Source: Mucilaginibacter sp. UBA5151
GTDB taxonomy: Bacteria; Bacteroidota; Bacteroidia; Sphingobacteriales; Sphingobacteriaceae
Reading direction: 5' to 3'
Length of the DNA: 64,000 nucleotides
NCBI GenBank assembly: GCA_002413785.1
Contig: DHXR01000001.1
Coordinates: 49,868-113,867 of the forward strand
Part shown: piece by piece, positions 15,513-23,009 of the stretch
How positions within the stretch are numbered: position 1 is the first letter of the stretch
How the letters are laid out: the number at the start of each line of letters is the position of its first letter
Program-made: the position numbers and the translations under genes
The notes under the pieces: generated by a model
What the model was told of the DNA's origin: nothing
The model's database searches: none
Seen by the model: the letters and a program-made list of their open reading frames with translations, nothing else

Positions 15513-15794
15513 TTACTTATCGTCATAATGCCCGCGCATACGAAAGATAATTACTTCTTTCGCAGCTTCATTTATGTCATAAGTGATTCTATCCTTTTTG
15601 GTAATTCTTCTTGAATAGCCCATTGTGGATTTTAACATTTCTGGCTCGCCCGGAGTAGGGCTATGCGGATCCCGCTCTAAAACTTCGATAATTTTATCAA
15701 TCTTATTAATGGCTTGCTTATTCCCAGATTTCTTCCAATGGGAAATATCTTTAAGGGCATCCTTATAGAAAATAAGCCGATAAATTACTTCCAT
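15513..15794 (-). CDS. YoeB/Txe-type mRNA interferase toxin
   Basis: A 93-residue RelE-superfamily toxin of the Txe/YoeB branch, which cleaves ribosome-bound mRNA. Recognisable blocks are YKDALKDISHWKKSGNK, KIDKIIEVLERDPHSPTPGEPE, YSRRITKKDRITYDI and the C-terminal VIIFRMRGHYDDK. The His-Tyr pair and the upstream Glu and Arg match the YoeB catalytic set. It overlaps the antitoxin gene by 10 bp (15785-15794), the normal arrangement for a coupled module. It is likely repressed by its antitoxin together with the toxin. The start at 15794 is fixed by the overlap. Confidence 0.88.
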   Translation of the reverse strand: MEVIYRLIFYKDALKDISHWKKSGNKQAINKIDKIIEVLERDPHSPTPGEPEMLKSTMGYSRRITKKDRITYDINEAAKEVIIFRMRGHYDDK

Positions 15795-16000
15795 AAATCT
15801 TTTCGGTCAATCTTTGTAAACTGGTCAATTTCACCATTTTTATAGGCTGATTGTCCGTCGATAACCGATTGCTTAACCTCTTTACCTGATGGCCCCTCAT
15901 TTTCCCCAATTGTCTCAAACTGAATTTTTAATTTTTTTAGCAAATCCTTAATAAAGGAAGATTCCTTTTCATCCTTTACTCTAATTAATAACTCTTCCAT
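15785..16000 (-). CDS. Antitoxin of the YoeB-type module
   Basis: A 71-residue acidic/basic mixed protein. The N-terminal MEELLIRVKDEKESSFIKDLLKKL is a strand plus helix. The C-terminal part (SVIDGQSAYKNGEIDQFTKIDRKDLWK) resembles the toxin-wrapping tail of Bacteroidota antitoxins paired with Txe/YoeB toxins. It is first in the operon, as usual for type II modules. A -7 box lies 18-25 bp upstream. A related sequence start (METLLIKVSERQKANMLVELL) occurs in the orphan antitoxin at 56883. Confidence 0.8.
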   Translation of the reverse strand: MEELLIRVKDEKESSFIKDLLKKLKIQFETIGENEGPSGKEVKQSVIDGQSAYKNGEIDQFTKIDRKDLWK

Positions 16001-16017
16001 GATTTATTTTATGCTAA

Positions 16018-16025
16018 CAAATATA
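16018..16025 (-). promoter_or_regulatory. -7 box of the toxin-antitoxin operon
   Basis: On the minus strand this reads TATATTTG, a perfect TAnnTTTG match, 17 bp before the antitoxin ATG. No -33 TTG is evident at the normal distance. Confidence 0.5.
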
Positions 16026-16140
16026 ATGATAATTTTCAGGAGGGCATTCTCATTAATATTTTAGGCAACTATATACCTCCCGCCTTCTTGACGGGCAAAG
16101 GCCAAAAGCGCAAAGGCTACCCGTGACTTCGAATTGTGCC

Positions 16141-16399
16141 TGACCAACCATGCCCCGTTTCTGACATGCATCCCGCTTACCTTGCATGCGTATTTTGTCT
16201 GAACCCGAATTTTCAGAATTAAAGAATTACCTGAATTCTAAAAATTCATTAATTCGATAAATTCGGGTTCAGACAATTGTTAATCTGTGCCTGACCAACC
16301 ATGCCCCATTTCTGTCATGCATCCCGTTTACCTTGCATGCGGGGCATGAGTAGCCTTTGCCCGCTTGCCCTGCCCCTCTTACTCGCGCCAGGTTGCGTT
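16141..16399. repeat. Long direct repeat, copy B (right edge of accessory island)
   Basis: About 259 bp in the same orientation as copy A. The core inverted repeat lies at 16196-16276, and two copies of a ~50-bp unit (TGACCAACCATGCCCC, then CATGCATCCC and ACCTTGCATGCG) flank it. Of the 640-bp gap 16001-16647, this repeat fills the middle. The rest is AT-rich DNA holding the toxin-antitoxin promoter and a short CTTCTTAGTGACCTCTGTG repeat also seen near 46840. Confidence 0.85.
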
Positions 16400-16647
16400 C
16401 TTTGTGGCTTCTTAGTGACCTCTGTGTTTAAAAAACCAACAGAGCTTTCTTTATCAACAGGTTATTTTTACCGAAATATCCGGACTTCAGGGTATTGTTT
16501 TTTTTGAATTTTTTTTGAAACCTTTTCTGACCCATTTTCGTAAAAGGGAGTCGGACAAAGTTATTTTGCAACAAACCATTATAATCTACTTATTAACAAG
16601 CACTTGAAAATATAAATATTAAACTTATCATCTAAAACTTATTGATT

Positions 16648-17055
16648 ATGATGTTTAGTAAGTCCGAAAGAGTATTATTGGTTGCGCCCAATATATTTTC
16701 GGTAGAGCTATTAGCCGGCAATACGCAGATCAAACACATCACCTCGGTAAAGGGTGTTTTCCCTGCCATCTATGAAATGGCCCCCAACATCATCGTATTT
16801 GATTACGATTACCTGAGTGAGGATATGGAAAAAATTCTGCGCCGCATCCGCACAAATCCTTACTACAATAAAATTAAGATATGCTGTTTCAAGAGCGGCC
16901 CCAACCGAAAAATAGATGGCTTTCTAAAAGTTCTGGGCGTTAATCATGTGATCTATAAAAATGAGCTGCAAAATTCAACAAAAGCTGCCATCGACAAGGT
17001 TAAATCAATATTTGATCCGGCGGTTACCGATTTACTGGTAAATGCTGCTTTTTAA
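16648..17055 (+). CDS. Degenerate receiver-domain protein
   Basis: A 135-residue single-domain protein with a CheY-like alternation of strands and helices: RVLLVAPN (strand 1), NIIVFDYDYLSED (strand 3), KIKICCFKSG (strand 4) and VNHVIYKNEL (strand 5 with the usual Lys). The acidic pair after strand 1 is replaced by APN, while an Asp remains near the phosphorylation position. It therefore probably does not behave as a normal phospho-receiver. No output domain is present. I start at the ATG at 16648; an earlier TTG is possible. It stands alone before convergent serS. The assignment rests on fold pattern, not strong sequence identity. Confidence 0.5.
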   Translation: MMFSKSERVLLVAPNIFSVELLAGNTQIKHITSVKGVFPAIYEMAPNIIVFDYDYLSEDMEKILRRIRTNPYYNKIKICCFKSGPNRKIDGFLKVLGVNHVIYKNELQNSTKAAIDKVKSIFDPAVTDLLVNAAF

Positions 17056-17099
17056 AACGATAATCGCCTGAACGGTAAATTGGGCAGGATTATCTGTTA

Positions 17100-18371
17100 T
17101 CAATCAATCCACTCAAACTTTGTATAGGGCACCAGTACTTCAGGTATTTTAATGCCGTTTTCTGTCTGGTTATTCTCCAGCAGGGTTGCCACAATACGGG
17201 GCAATGCCAGCGCGCTGCCATTTAGCGTATGGGCCAACTGGGTTTTCCCTTCGGCATTACGGAAACGGAGTTTTAAGCGGTTGCTCTGAAAGGTTTCAAA
17301 ATTTGAAACTGAAGAAACTTCCAGCCAGCGCTGTTGTGCCGCGCTCCAGGTTTCCATATCGTAGGTTAAGGCAGATGCAAAACCCATATCGCCGCCGCAT
17401 AAACGCAACACACGGTACGGCAGGCCTAATTTTTGAAGCAATCCCTGCACATGCAGGCTCATTTGTTCGAGCACAGTGTACGAAGTGTCGGGATGTACCA
17501 CCTGCACAATTTCCACCTTATCAAACTGGTGTAAACGGTTTAACCCGCGTACATGGGCGCCATAAGAACCTGCTTCCCTGCGAAAGCATGCCGTATAGCC
17601 GCAATTTTTCACTGGCAATTCGTCGGCCTTCAAAATCACATCACGATATAGGTTGGTTATAGGAACTTCCGCAGTCGGGATAAGGTATAAATTATCCAGG
17701 CCAACAAAATACATCTGCCCTTCTTTGTCGGGGAGCTGCCCGGTGCCAAACCCGGATGCTTCGTTTACCATCAAAGGCAGCATCACTTCACTGTAACCGG
17801 CTTTTTCGGCTTCATCCAGGAAAAAGGCGATTAAAGCGCGCTGCAACTTGGCCCCTTTTCCTTTATACACAGGGAAACCTGCGCCTGTTATTTTAACCCC
17901 AAGTTCAAAATCAATCAGGTTGTATTTTGTAGCGAGCTCCCAATGCGGCAGGGCATTTTCCGGCAGATTCGGTTTAACCCCGTTTTCAAGCGCAACCTCA
18001 TTTTCTTCGGGTGTAAGGCCTTTTGGTACAGAACTATGCGGCAAATTCGGCAACAGCACAAGCTTTTGGTACAACTGTTCTTCAACGTTAGCCAGTTGCT
18101 CGCCTAAAGTTTTTATATCCTCTTTCCAGGCGCCAGTTTTTGATTTCAGGGCTTCAGCTTCTTCCTTTTTGCCCCCACGCATCAGCTCGCCGATCTGTTT
18201 CGCGGCAGCATTAGCTTCGGCTGAAATATTATCCTGACTTGTTTGGGTTTGACGGCGCTTATCGTCCAATTCTATAATTTCATCAACCAGTTGGGGTTGT
18301 TTAAAATTTTTTACAGCCAAACGTTCCAAAACTTGTTCCCTGTTATCGCGGATATAACTAACTTGCAGCAT
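17100..18371 (-). CDS. serS: Seryl-tRNA synthetase
   Basis: A class II synthetase that charges tRNA-Ser. The N-terminal coiled-coil arm (about residues 25-105, rich in EEAEALKSKTGAW-type heptads) is followed by the catalytic core. Motif 2 is ACFRREAGSYGAHVRGLNRL, and motif 3 is THTLNGSALALPRIVATLLE with AHTLNGSA well conserved. I start at ATG 18371 (MLQVSYIRDN), giving 423 residues. The six extra residues of the longer frame use a TTG that lies on the -7 promoter box. The gene is convergent with the receiver-like gene and divergent from rsmI. Confidence 0.96.
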   Translation of the reverse strand: MLQVSYIRDNREQVLERLAVKNFKQPQLVDEIIELDDKRRQTQTSQDNISAEANAAAKQIGELMRGGKKEEAEALKSKTGAWKEDIKTLGEQLANVEEQLYQKLVLLPNLPHSSVPKGLTPEENEVALENGVKPNLPENALPHWELATKYNLIDFELGVKITGAGFPVYKGKGAKLQRALIAFFLDEAEKAGYSEVMLPLMVNEASGFGTGQLPDKEGQMYFVGLDNLYLIPTAEVPITNLYRDVILKADELPVKNCGYTACFRREAGSYGAHVRGLNRLHQFDKVEIVQVVHPDTSYTVLEQMSLHVQGLLQKLGLPYRVLRLCGGDMGFASALTYDMETWSAAQQRWLEVSSVSNFETFQSNRLKLRFRNAEGKTQLAHTLNGSALALPRIVATLLENNQTENGIKIPEVLVPYTKFEWID

Positions 18372-18386
18372 TGATTTATTTTTAGG

Positions 18387-18394
18387 CAAAGATA
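18387..18394 (-). promoter_or_regulatory. -7 box of serS
   Basis: The minus strand reads TATCTTTG (perfect TAnnTTTG) 16 bp before the serS ATG, which excludes the TTG start at 18389. Confidence 0.5.
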
Positions 18395-18401
18395 TAATCA
18401 G

Positions 18402-18554
18402 TTGGCAGTTTGCAGTAGCAGTTTGCAGTTTTTTTGTTTAGCTATTCACAATGCTCGTGAATAGGATGCAGTATGGCTCCAAATGCTAACTGCCAACGGA
18501 AACTTCCCACGCTAATTTCTTACTGCAAACTGCAAACCGCCTGCTGCAAACTGA
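18402..18554. repeat. GCAGTTTGCAGT low-complexity inverted blocks
   Basis: TTGGCAGTTTGCAGTAGCAG at about 18402-18432 and the opposite-strand form CTGCAAACTGCAAACCGC near 18533-18554 bracket the serS/rsmI divergent region. They look like a dispersed low-complexity repeat, not a coding sequence. Confidence 0.55.
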
Positions 18555-18556
18555 AT

Positions 18557-19255
18557 ATGACCGGCAAACTCTACTTAGTCCCCACCCCGATAGGCAATCT
18601 GGAAGATATGACTTTCAGGGCCATCCGTATTTTAAAGGAAGTCGACCTGATATTGGCTGAAGATACCCGCACATCGGCACCATTGCTGAAACATTTTGAG
18701 ATCCAACAGAAGGTATTTTCGCACCACCAGCATAATGAGCACCAATCGTCAAACGAGATCGTCCGGTTTTTAAAAGAAGGGAAAAACATTGCCCTGATCT
18801 CTGATGCCGGTACACCTGCCATATCCGATCCGGGCTTTTACCTGGTGAGGGAAGCCATTAAAAATGATATAGAAGTGGAGTGCCTGCCCGGCGCGACTGC
18901 ATTTGTCCCCGCCCTGGTAAACTCAGGCTTCCCGACAGACCGTTTTTGCTTTGAAGGGTTTTTACCCTTAAAAAAAGGCCGGCAAACCCGTTATAAAACA
19001 TTGGCAACCGAAGAACGGACAATGATACTTTACGAATCGCCGCACCGTTTATTAAAAACGCTGGATGAAATGGCCCTGTATTTTGGCGCTGAACGCCAAA
19101 TATCCGTATCGCGCGAGCTGACAAAAATGTTTGAAGAAACCGTAAGGGGCACGGTTGCAGAAGTAAAAACTTATTTTGAAACACATCCGGTAAAGGGGGA
19201 GTTTGTGATATGTGTGAGCGGCCTCACCCAACCCTCTCCAAAGGAGAGGGCTTAG
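18557..19255 (+). CDS. rsmI: 16S rRNA (cytidine(1402)-2'-O)-methyltransferase
   Basis: RsmI methylates C1402 in the ribosomal decoding centre using S-adenosylmethionine. Tetrapyrrole-methylase fold motifs are clear: LYLVPTPIGNLEDMTFRAI, DLILAEDTRTS, LISDAGTPAISDPGFYLV, CLPGATAFVPALVNSG, and FEGFLPLKKGR. I start at ATG 18557 (MTGKLYLVP), since the open stretch upstream translates a low-complexity repeat. At 232 residues the protein is complete, but its last residues (GLTQPSPKERA) and its stop codon come from a dispersed 36-bp repeat that begins at 19221. The native end is probably near VKGEFVICVSG. Activity should be little affected. Confidence 0.93.
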   Translation: MTGKLYLVPTPIGNLEDMTFRAIRILKEVDLILAEDTRTSAPLLKHFEIQQKVFSHHQHNEHQSSNEIVRFLKEGKNIALISDAGTPAISDPGFYLVREAIKNDIEVECLPGATAFVPALVNSGFPTDRFCFEGFLPLKKGRQTRYKTLATEERTMILYESPHRLLKTLDEMALYFGAERQISVSRELTKMFEETVRGTVAEVKTYFETHPVKGEFVICVSGLTQPSPKERA

Positions 19256-19370
19256 GAAAAAGAGGCAGGCATAGCATTTTGCCTCACCCAACCCTCTCCA
19301 AAGGAGAGGGCTTTAAATTAAGAAAGAGCGCAGTTAAAGTCCTCTCCTTTGGAGAGGATTTAGGTGAGGC
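19221..19370. repeat. Three copies of a CCTCACCCAACCCTCTCC hairpin repeat
   Basis: Copies lie at 19221-19256 and 19281-19314 (same orientation), and an inverted, slightly diverged copy at 19341-19370. Each contains the palindrome CCTCTCC-aaa-GGAGAGG. Copies 2 and 3 together could fold into one long stem. The first copy overlaps the rsmI 3' end. Confidence 0.85.
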
Positions 19371-19382
19371 TAACGAAGGCTT

Positions 19383-19490
19383 ATGGAAACTTATTTAAAC
19401 AGTGTAAAAAAACATTTTGACTATTACAAAACACTTGCCGAACAAACATTTGCGGAAAAATTCAATGCAGAAAAATTCACAAAGCACTAA
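19383..19490 (+). pseudogene. 5' remnant of a DUF1572/DinB-like gene
   Basis: A 35-codon frame, METYLNSVKKHFDYYKTLAE followed by QTFAEKFNAEKF and a stop. This resembles the conserved first helix of DUF1572 (DinB-superfamily) proteins, which typically begin with a Y-L-x-S-V-R/K-K-x-F-x-Y-Y-K pattern followed by a further ~120 residues. Everything after the first helix is missing. It directly follows the repeat cluster, so repeat-mediated deletion is plausible. It could instead be a chance resemblance. Confidence 0.4.
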
Positions 19491-19508
19491 AATAAGCCAT
19501 CTTAAATA

Positions 19509-19516
19509 TACTTTTG
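19509..19516 (+). promoter_or_regulatory. -7 box of lnt
   Basis: TACTTTTG matches TAnnTTTG, 28 bp before the lnt ATG. No convincing -33 TTG is seen. Confidence 0.45.
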
Positions 19517-19544
19517 CCGCGTATTTGCACCATACCAATTATCA

Positions 19545-21155
19545 ATGAAGAAGAGTATCCTGTTATCCATATTATCCGGCCTGCTGCTTTGGATTGCCTG
19601 GCCGCCAACCCCCTATACTACCTTTTTACTTTTTGTTGGCCTCGTGCCGATGCTGATTGCGATGGAAAACATCATCCGCTCAACCGCCGAAAAAAAGGGG
19701 AGAAAAATATTAGGCATTACCTTCCTTGGCTTTTTTATCTGGAATACGCTATCCATTTATTGGGTATATAACTCCTTGAAAACAGTCGGGAATGTGGTTG
19801 CTATTCCAATTTCATTGATTCCCTATTCCTTAGGACCGCTATTGATGGCGACGGCCTGCTGGCTTTATTACAGGTTAAGGCGCAGCGCCAACCGGGGGAT
19901 CAGTTTAATTGCCCTAATTTGCTTTTGGACAGGGTACGAATACCTGCACCAAACCTGGGACCTCAACTTCCCCTGGATGACGCTTGGAAACGGTTTTGCC
20001 ATTGCCCACCAATGGGTACAATGGTATGAATATACCGGCGTTTATGGCGGCACGGTTTGGATCTGGACCGTCAATATCCTGCTGTTTTTGATTTACATCG
20101 GGTTAAGGGAAGGACAACATCAAACCCTAAGATTAAAACTTATATCCGCATTTGTTGCTATACTGGTACTGCCGCTTGGTTTTTCATTGTACAGGTATTA
20201 CAGCTACAGGGAGCAAAGCAACCCATCAAATGTTGTGGTGGTTCAGCCTAATATCGACCCTTATGCGAAAATTACAACCATACCGGCTTATGAGCAGGTT
20301 AATATATTAACCCACTTGTCCGACTCATTGGGACAGGCCAATACTGAATTCTTTTTATGGCCGGAAACAGCTATACCTGAAGCATTGAACGAAGATAATA
20401 TACGTACAAACACTTACTTTTTGCAGGCGCAGCATTTTTTAAGCAAATACAAAAACGGCAACCTTATAACCGGTGCCGAAACATTTAAAGTATATAACAA
20501 CAGGGCCACTTTAACCGCCAACCCCTACAACCCGCAGGGAACTCAGTTTTATGATGCTTTTAACGCGGGGGTTAATATCGAAAACTCTGCCGAGGTACAG
20601 TTTTATCATAAATCGAAACTGGTGCCCGGGGCAGAATCATTGCCTTTCGGCTCTGCTTTGTCGTTTTTAAAACCTGCGTTTGAGCATCTGGGCGGCGCAA
20701 CAGGCAGTTATGGCAGTCAGGCGGAGCCGGGGGTGTTTTATTCGCAAAGCGGTATAGGCGTGGCCCCTGTAATTTGTTACGAAACCATCTGGGGTGAGTG
20801 GATAGCAGGCTCGGTACACAAGGGGGCGCAATTTATAGCCATTATTACCAACGACGGCTGGTGGGAAAACACGCCAGGCAAAGACCAGCACCTTGACTAT
20901 GCCAAACTGCGCGCCATTGAAACCCGCCGCTGGGTTTGCCGCTCGGCCAATACCGGTATTTCTGCCTTTATTAACCAGCGCGGCGATATAGTGCAGCACA
21001 GCCAATGGTGGGTAAAAACAGCCTTAAAACAAGACATCAACCTGAATTCCGATCTTACTTTTTATGTGCTGCATGGCGATTATATCGCTAAACTGGGGAG
21101 TTTACTGGCTTTATTGGGGGTTGTGTTTGTTGGGTTTAGGATGGTTAGGAGGTGA
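19545..21155 (+). CDS. lnt: Apolipoprotein N-acyltransferase
   Basis: Lnt adds the third acyl chain to the N-terminal cysteine of lipoproteins at the periplasmic face of the inner membrane. The N-terminal half has about seven membrane segments up to residue ~225, followed by a carbon-nitrogen hydrolase domain. The catalytic triad is visible: Glu274 in LWPETAIPE, Lys356 in YHKSKLVPGAE, Cys411 in PVICYETIWG. A last membrane helix near residues 512-532 ends in FRMVRR. The length, 536 residues, is normal. It has its own promoter box and no operon partner except possibly the small DUF6984 gene downstream. Confidence 0.93.
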   Translation: MKKSILLSILSGLLLWIAWPPTPYTTFLLFVGLVPMLIAMENIIRSTAEKKGRKILGITFLGFFIWNTLSIYWVYNSLKTVGNVVAIPISLIPYSLGPLLMATACWLYYRLRRSANRGISLIALICFWTGYEYLHQTWDLNFPWMTLGNGFAIAHQWVQWYEYTGVYGGTVWIWTVNILLFLIYIGLREGQHQTLRLKLISAFVAILVLPLGFSLYRYYSYREQSNPSNVVVVQPNIDPYAKITTIPAYEQVNILTHLSDSLGQANTEFFLWPETAIPEALNEDNIRTNTYFLQAQHFLSKYKNGNLITGAETFKVYNNRATLTANPYNPQGTQFYDAFNAGVNIENSAEVQFYHKSKLVPGAESLPFGSALSFLKPAFEHLGGATGSYGSQAEPGVFYSQSGIGVAPVICYETIWGEWIAGSVHKGAQFIAIITNDGWWENTPGKDQHLDYAKLRAIETRRWVCRSANTGISAFINQRGDIVQHSQWWVKTALKQDINLNSDLTFYVLHGDYIAKLGSLLALLGVVFVGFRMVRR

Positions 21156-21198
21156 TTGCAGGGGTTTGATTTCAGATTTAAATTTATCACAAAACAAC

Positions 21199-21534
21199 AT
21201 GAGATTACTTAACAAACAGGAATATGATTTAATTGAATATTTGTTAAAAGATAAATCTGACTTCAAATATCTTCTTAAAGATTTATCCAATTTGATGGTT
21301 GAAGAAATGAATGACAGTGGAATGGGTAGTCTGAGGTTCTTATCGAAAACAGGTGAAAAAAGAATAATGAGGGAGGAAATCGCCGAAATTTCATTATTGG
21401 ATTTAGATGGAATCCCGGTTAGTTTTACAGTAAATCTTGGTACAGATGGTGAACTTTATGAGCTTGATGTATTTAAAGGTGATTTCTCTGCATTGAAAAA
21501 GTTTCCACTTCCTCCTTACCAGGGTTTAAAATAA
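21199..21534 (+). CDS. DUF6984-like small protein
   Basis: A 111-residue soluble protein beginning MRLLNKQEYDLIEYLLKD. It has a helical N-terminus followed by beta-rich segments (IAEISLLDLDGIPVSFTVNL, LYELDVFKGDFSAL) and ends PLPPYQGLK. This layout matches the DUF6984 family as I remember it, often found near polymorphic toxin or immunity-type loci, with unknown biochemical role. The ATG at 21199 is used, because the longer frame starting at 21064 overlaps the 3' end of lnt in another frame. It follows lnt by 43 bp. Confidence 0.6.
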   Translation: MRLLNKQEYDLIEYLLKDKSDFKYLLKDLSNLMVEEMNDSGMGSLRFLSKTGEKRIMREEIAEISLLDLDGIPVSFTVNLGTDGELYELDVFKGDFSALKKFPLPPYQGLK

Positions 21535-21577
21535 ATTCCGAAATCGAACTTCCGACTTCCGCCTTCACCTCTCCGCC

Positions 21578-21629
21578 TGTCCAAGCGTGCCGCTTGGACA
21601 CACAAAAATTTAAGCGTCCCGCTTAAATT
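21578..21629. terminator. Two consecutive perfect palindromes after DUF6984 gene
   Basis: TGTCCAAGCG-tgc-CGCTTGGACA (21578-21600) is followed by AATTTAAGCG-tcc-CGCTTAAATT (21607-21629). The first belongs to the family at 15455. They sit between two convergent genes and may terminate both. Confidence 0.6.
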
Positions 21630-21706
21630 AAACAGCCTGTTGCTATTTTAAAGATAAATTCCTGTAGTAATTAATGGCTACGTAGCGCCTAATCAAACGA
21701 CACTTT

Positions 21707-22255
21707 TCAGGCTATTTGCAATACTTTTTCGTAATCATATTTACGGTATTTATCGTCAGCTTCTTTTTCCTTTTGCAGTTGCAGTAATTCATTTTTGATC
21801 TGAACCTTTAGCCACAGGTCTGCCGGGGTGTGAAAGAAATAAGCAAATTTCAGCGCAAGTTCCGTGTTAAAACGCCTGTCGCTTCGGTAATATTTATTCA
21901 GATTTGAACCATCCATTTCAATATAACCGGCAAATGTGCCTTTGTTGATACCCAACACCTTCAGAAAGTCCTTTACAAAATCCTCAATCGCGCAGATGTT
22001 GTTATAAGTAACCTGTTCGTCATTGACATAATGCTCCATCCTGTATTGGACAGCTAACATCGCGTTCCTGCGTAAACGTTCCGGGGAACGCCTGCTGTTG
22101 TGGAGTTTAGCGAGGGCAGCTATTTCTGCGGTCTTTTCCTTGCTCCGGTTATGCCCATCCTTTGGCCCGATAGTCAAATCTGCGGCTTTGGTTTTTGCAG
22201 TGCTGCTAACTTGCTTTACAATCTTTTTATCTTTGTCCATCTTCCTAACCTTCAT
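21707..22255 (-). CDS. HigA-like XRE-family antitoxin/regulator
   Basis: A 182-residue protein whose C-terminal part contains a HigA/VapI-type helix-turn-helix (KVLGINKGTFAGYIEMDGSN, then YYRSDRRFNTELALKFAYFF and HTPADLWLKVQ). The first ~75 residues are a basic extension rich in Lys, Arg and Ala with no recognised fold. A middle segment (AVQYRMEHYVNDEQ) looks like the N-terminal helix of related transcriptional regulators. No HigB toxin is adjacent, so it is solitary. A perfect 9-bp-arm palindrome overlaps its predicted -33 box, which suggests autorepression. The ATG at 22255 is taken; 22240 is an alternative. Confidence 0.7.
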   Translation of the reverse strand: MKVRKMDKDKKIVKQVSSTAKTKAADLTIGPKDGHNRSKEKTAEIAALAKLHNSRRSPERLRRNAMLAVQYRMEHYVNDEQVTYNNICAIEDFVKDFLKVLGINKGTFAGYIEMDGSNLNKYYRSDRRFNTELALKFAYFFHTPADLWLKVQIKNELLQLQKEKEADDKYRKYDYEKVLQIA

Positions 22256-22295
22256 TTACTTTATCATCATATTTTCGTCGATTTTAAGATTAACA

Positions 22296-22326
22296 TAAAG
22301 ATACGAAATAAAAAACATTGGTACAA
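22296..22326 (-). promoter_or_regulatory. Promoter of the HigA-like gene
   Basis: On the minus strand, TTG at 22326-22324, a 20 bp spacer and TATCTTTA at 22303-22296 (7 of 8 to TAnnTTTG). The leader is about 40 nt to the ATG. Confidence 0.55.
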
Positions 22327-22336
22327 ATTGTACCAA
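22318..22336. promoter_or_regulatory. Candidate operator: TTGGTACAA-a-TTGTACCAA
   Basis: A perfect palindrome of two 9-bp arms around one A. The -33 TTG of the promoter lies inside its left arm, so a dimer bound here would block RNA polymerase. Autoregulation is inferred from position and from the HigA family habit. Confidence 0.6.
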
Positions 22337-22453
22337 AATATATCTTATCGTATTTTAATTCAGGCATAGGTCATACCCCCCTGCCCGCTGCCTTCCTCTC
22401 CGCTTGTCCAGAGTATTGTGGTTAAAAACAAATTACCGGTGAGAAAATCTAAA

Positions 22454-22789
22454 TCACAGCCCCCCTTTGCTATGCTGTTTTCCCCATTTTATCATTTCGT
22501 CAACTATGGGGGTAAGGGTAAAACTATAGGTCGTCAGTTTATATTCAATAGCTACGGGGGTGCTGTCATGCACGATGCGTACGATCAGTTTGTTGGCTTC
22601 CAGATCTTTTAGTTCTTTGGAGAGTACGCGGGTAGTGATATTCGGGATATTGCGCTGCAAATCCCTGAACCGGCTTATCCCGGCATACATCGACATTAAA
22701 ATGGGCAGCTTCCATTTGCCGCTTATCACCTGCAATGTGCCCTGCACATAACTGATTCTGTCGCTTATGGTAGTAATATCTTTTTTCAT
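22454..22789 (-). CDS. HxlR-family transcriptional regulator
   Basis: A 111-residue winged-helix regulator. The family pattern is clear: ISGKWKLPILMSMYAGISRF, RDLQRNIPNITTRVLSKELK (recognition helix region), DLEANKLIVRIVHDSTPVAI, then EYKLTTYSFTLTPIVDEM and WGKQHSK. HxlR regulators usually control a neighbouring redox or detoxification gene. Here the divergent neighbour is the patatin at 23010, so that gene or the regulator itself may be the target. No conserved N-terminal cysteine is present, unlike YodB-type redox sensors. Confidence 0.85.
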   Translation of the reverse strand: MKKDITTISDRISYVQGTLQVISGKWKLPILMSMYAGISRFRDLQRNIPNITTRVLSKELKDLEANKLIVRIVHDSTPVAIEYKLTTYSFTLTPIVDEMIKWGKQHSKGGL

Positions 22790-22819
22790 ATTGATATACT
22801 TTAACAGGTTAGTATCAAA
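22790..22819. promoter_or_regulatory. Imperfect inverted repeat upstream of HxlR gene
   Basis: TTGATATACT (22791-22800) and AGTATCAA (22811-22818) face each other across about 10 bp, immediately before the HxlR start codon. It is a possible autoregulatory site, with imperfect arms. Confidence 0.35.
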
Positions 22820-23009
22820 TATATATCAAAAACCTCAAAATTCCTCTCCTCATGTAAAATAAAATCAGAAATAAACGGTTTTGCGGATGGCGACAGGTGT
22901 TAGCATTTTGTCCTGATTAAACTGCTTAAAATCAATGTGTTTTATTACTTGCAAGTTTGAAAAAATAATTGTTAAATTTATACACCCTAACACGCTAAAT
23001 CTTAATCCA

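Noticed and set aside
13915..16399. Composite transposon or integrated plasmid
   Set aside because: No transposase, integrase or resolvase is present between the repeats. Only homologous recombination or outside help could move the block.
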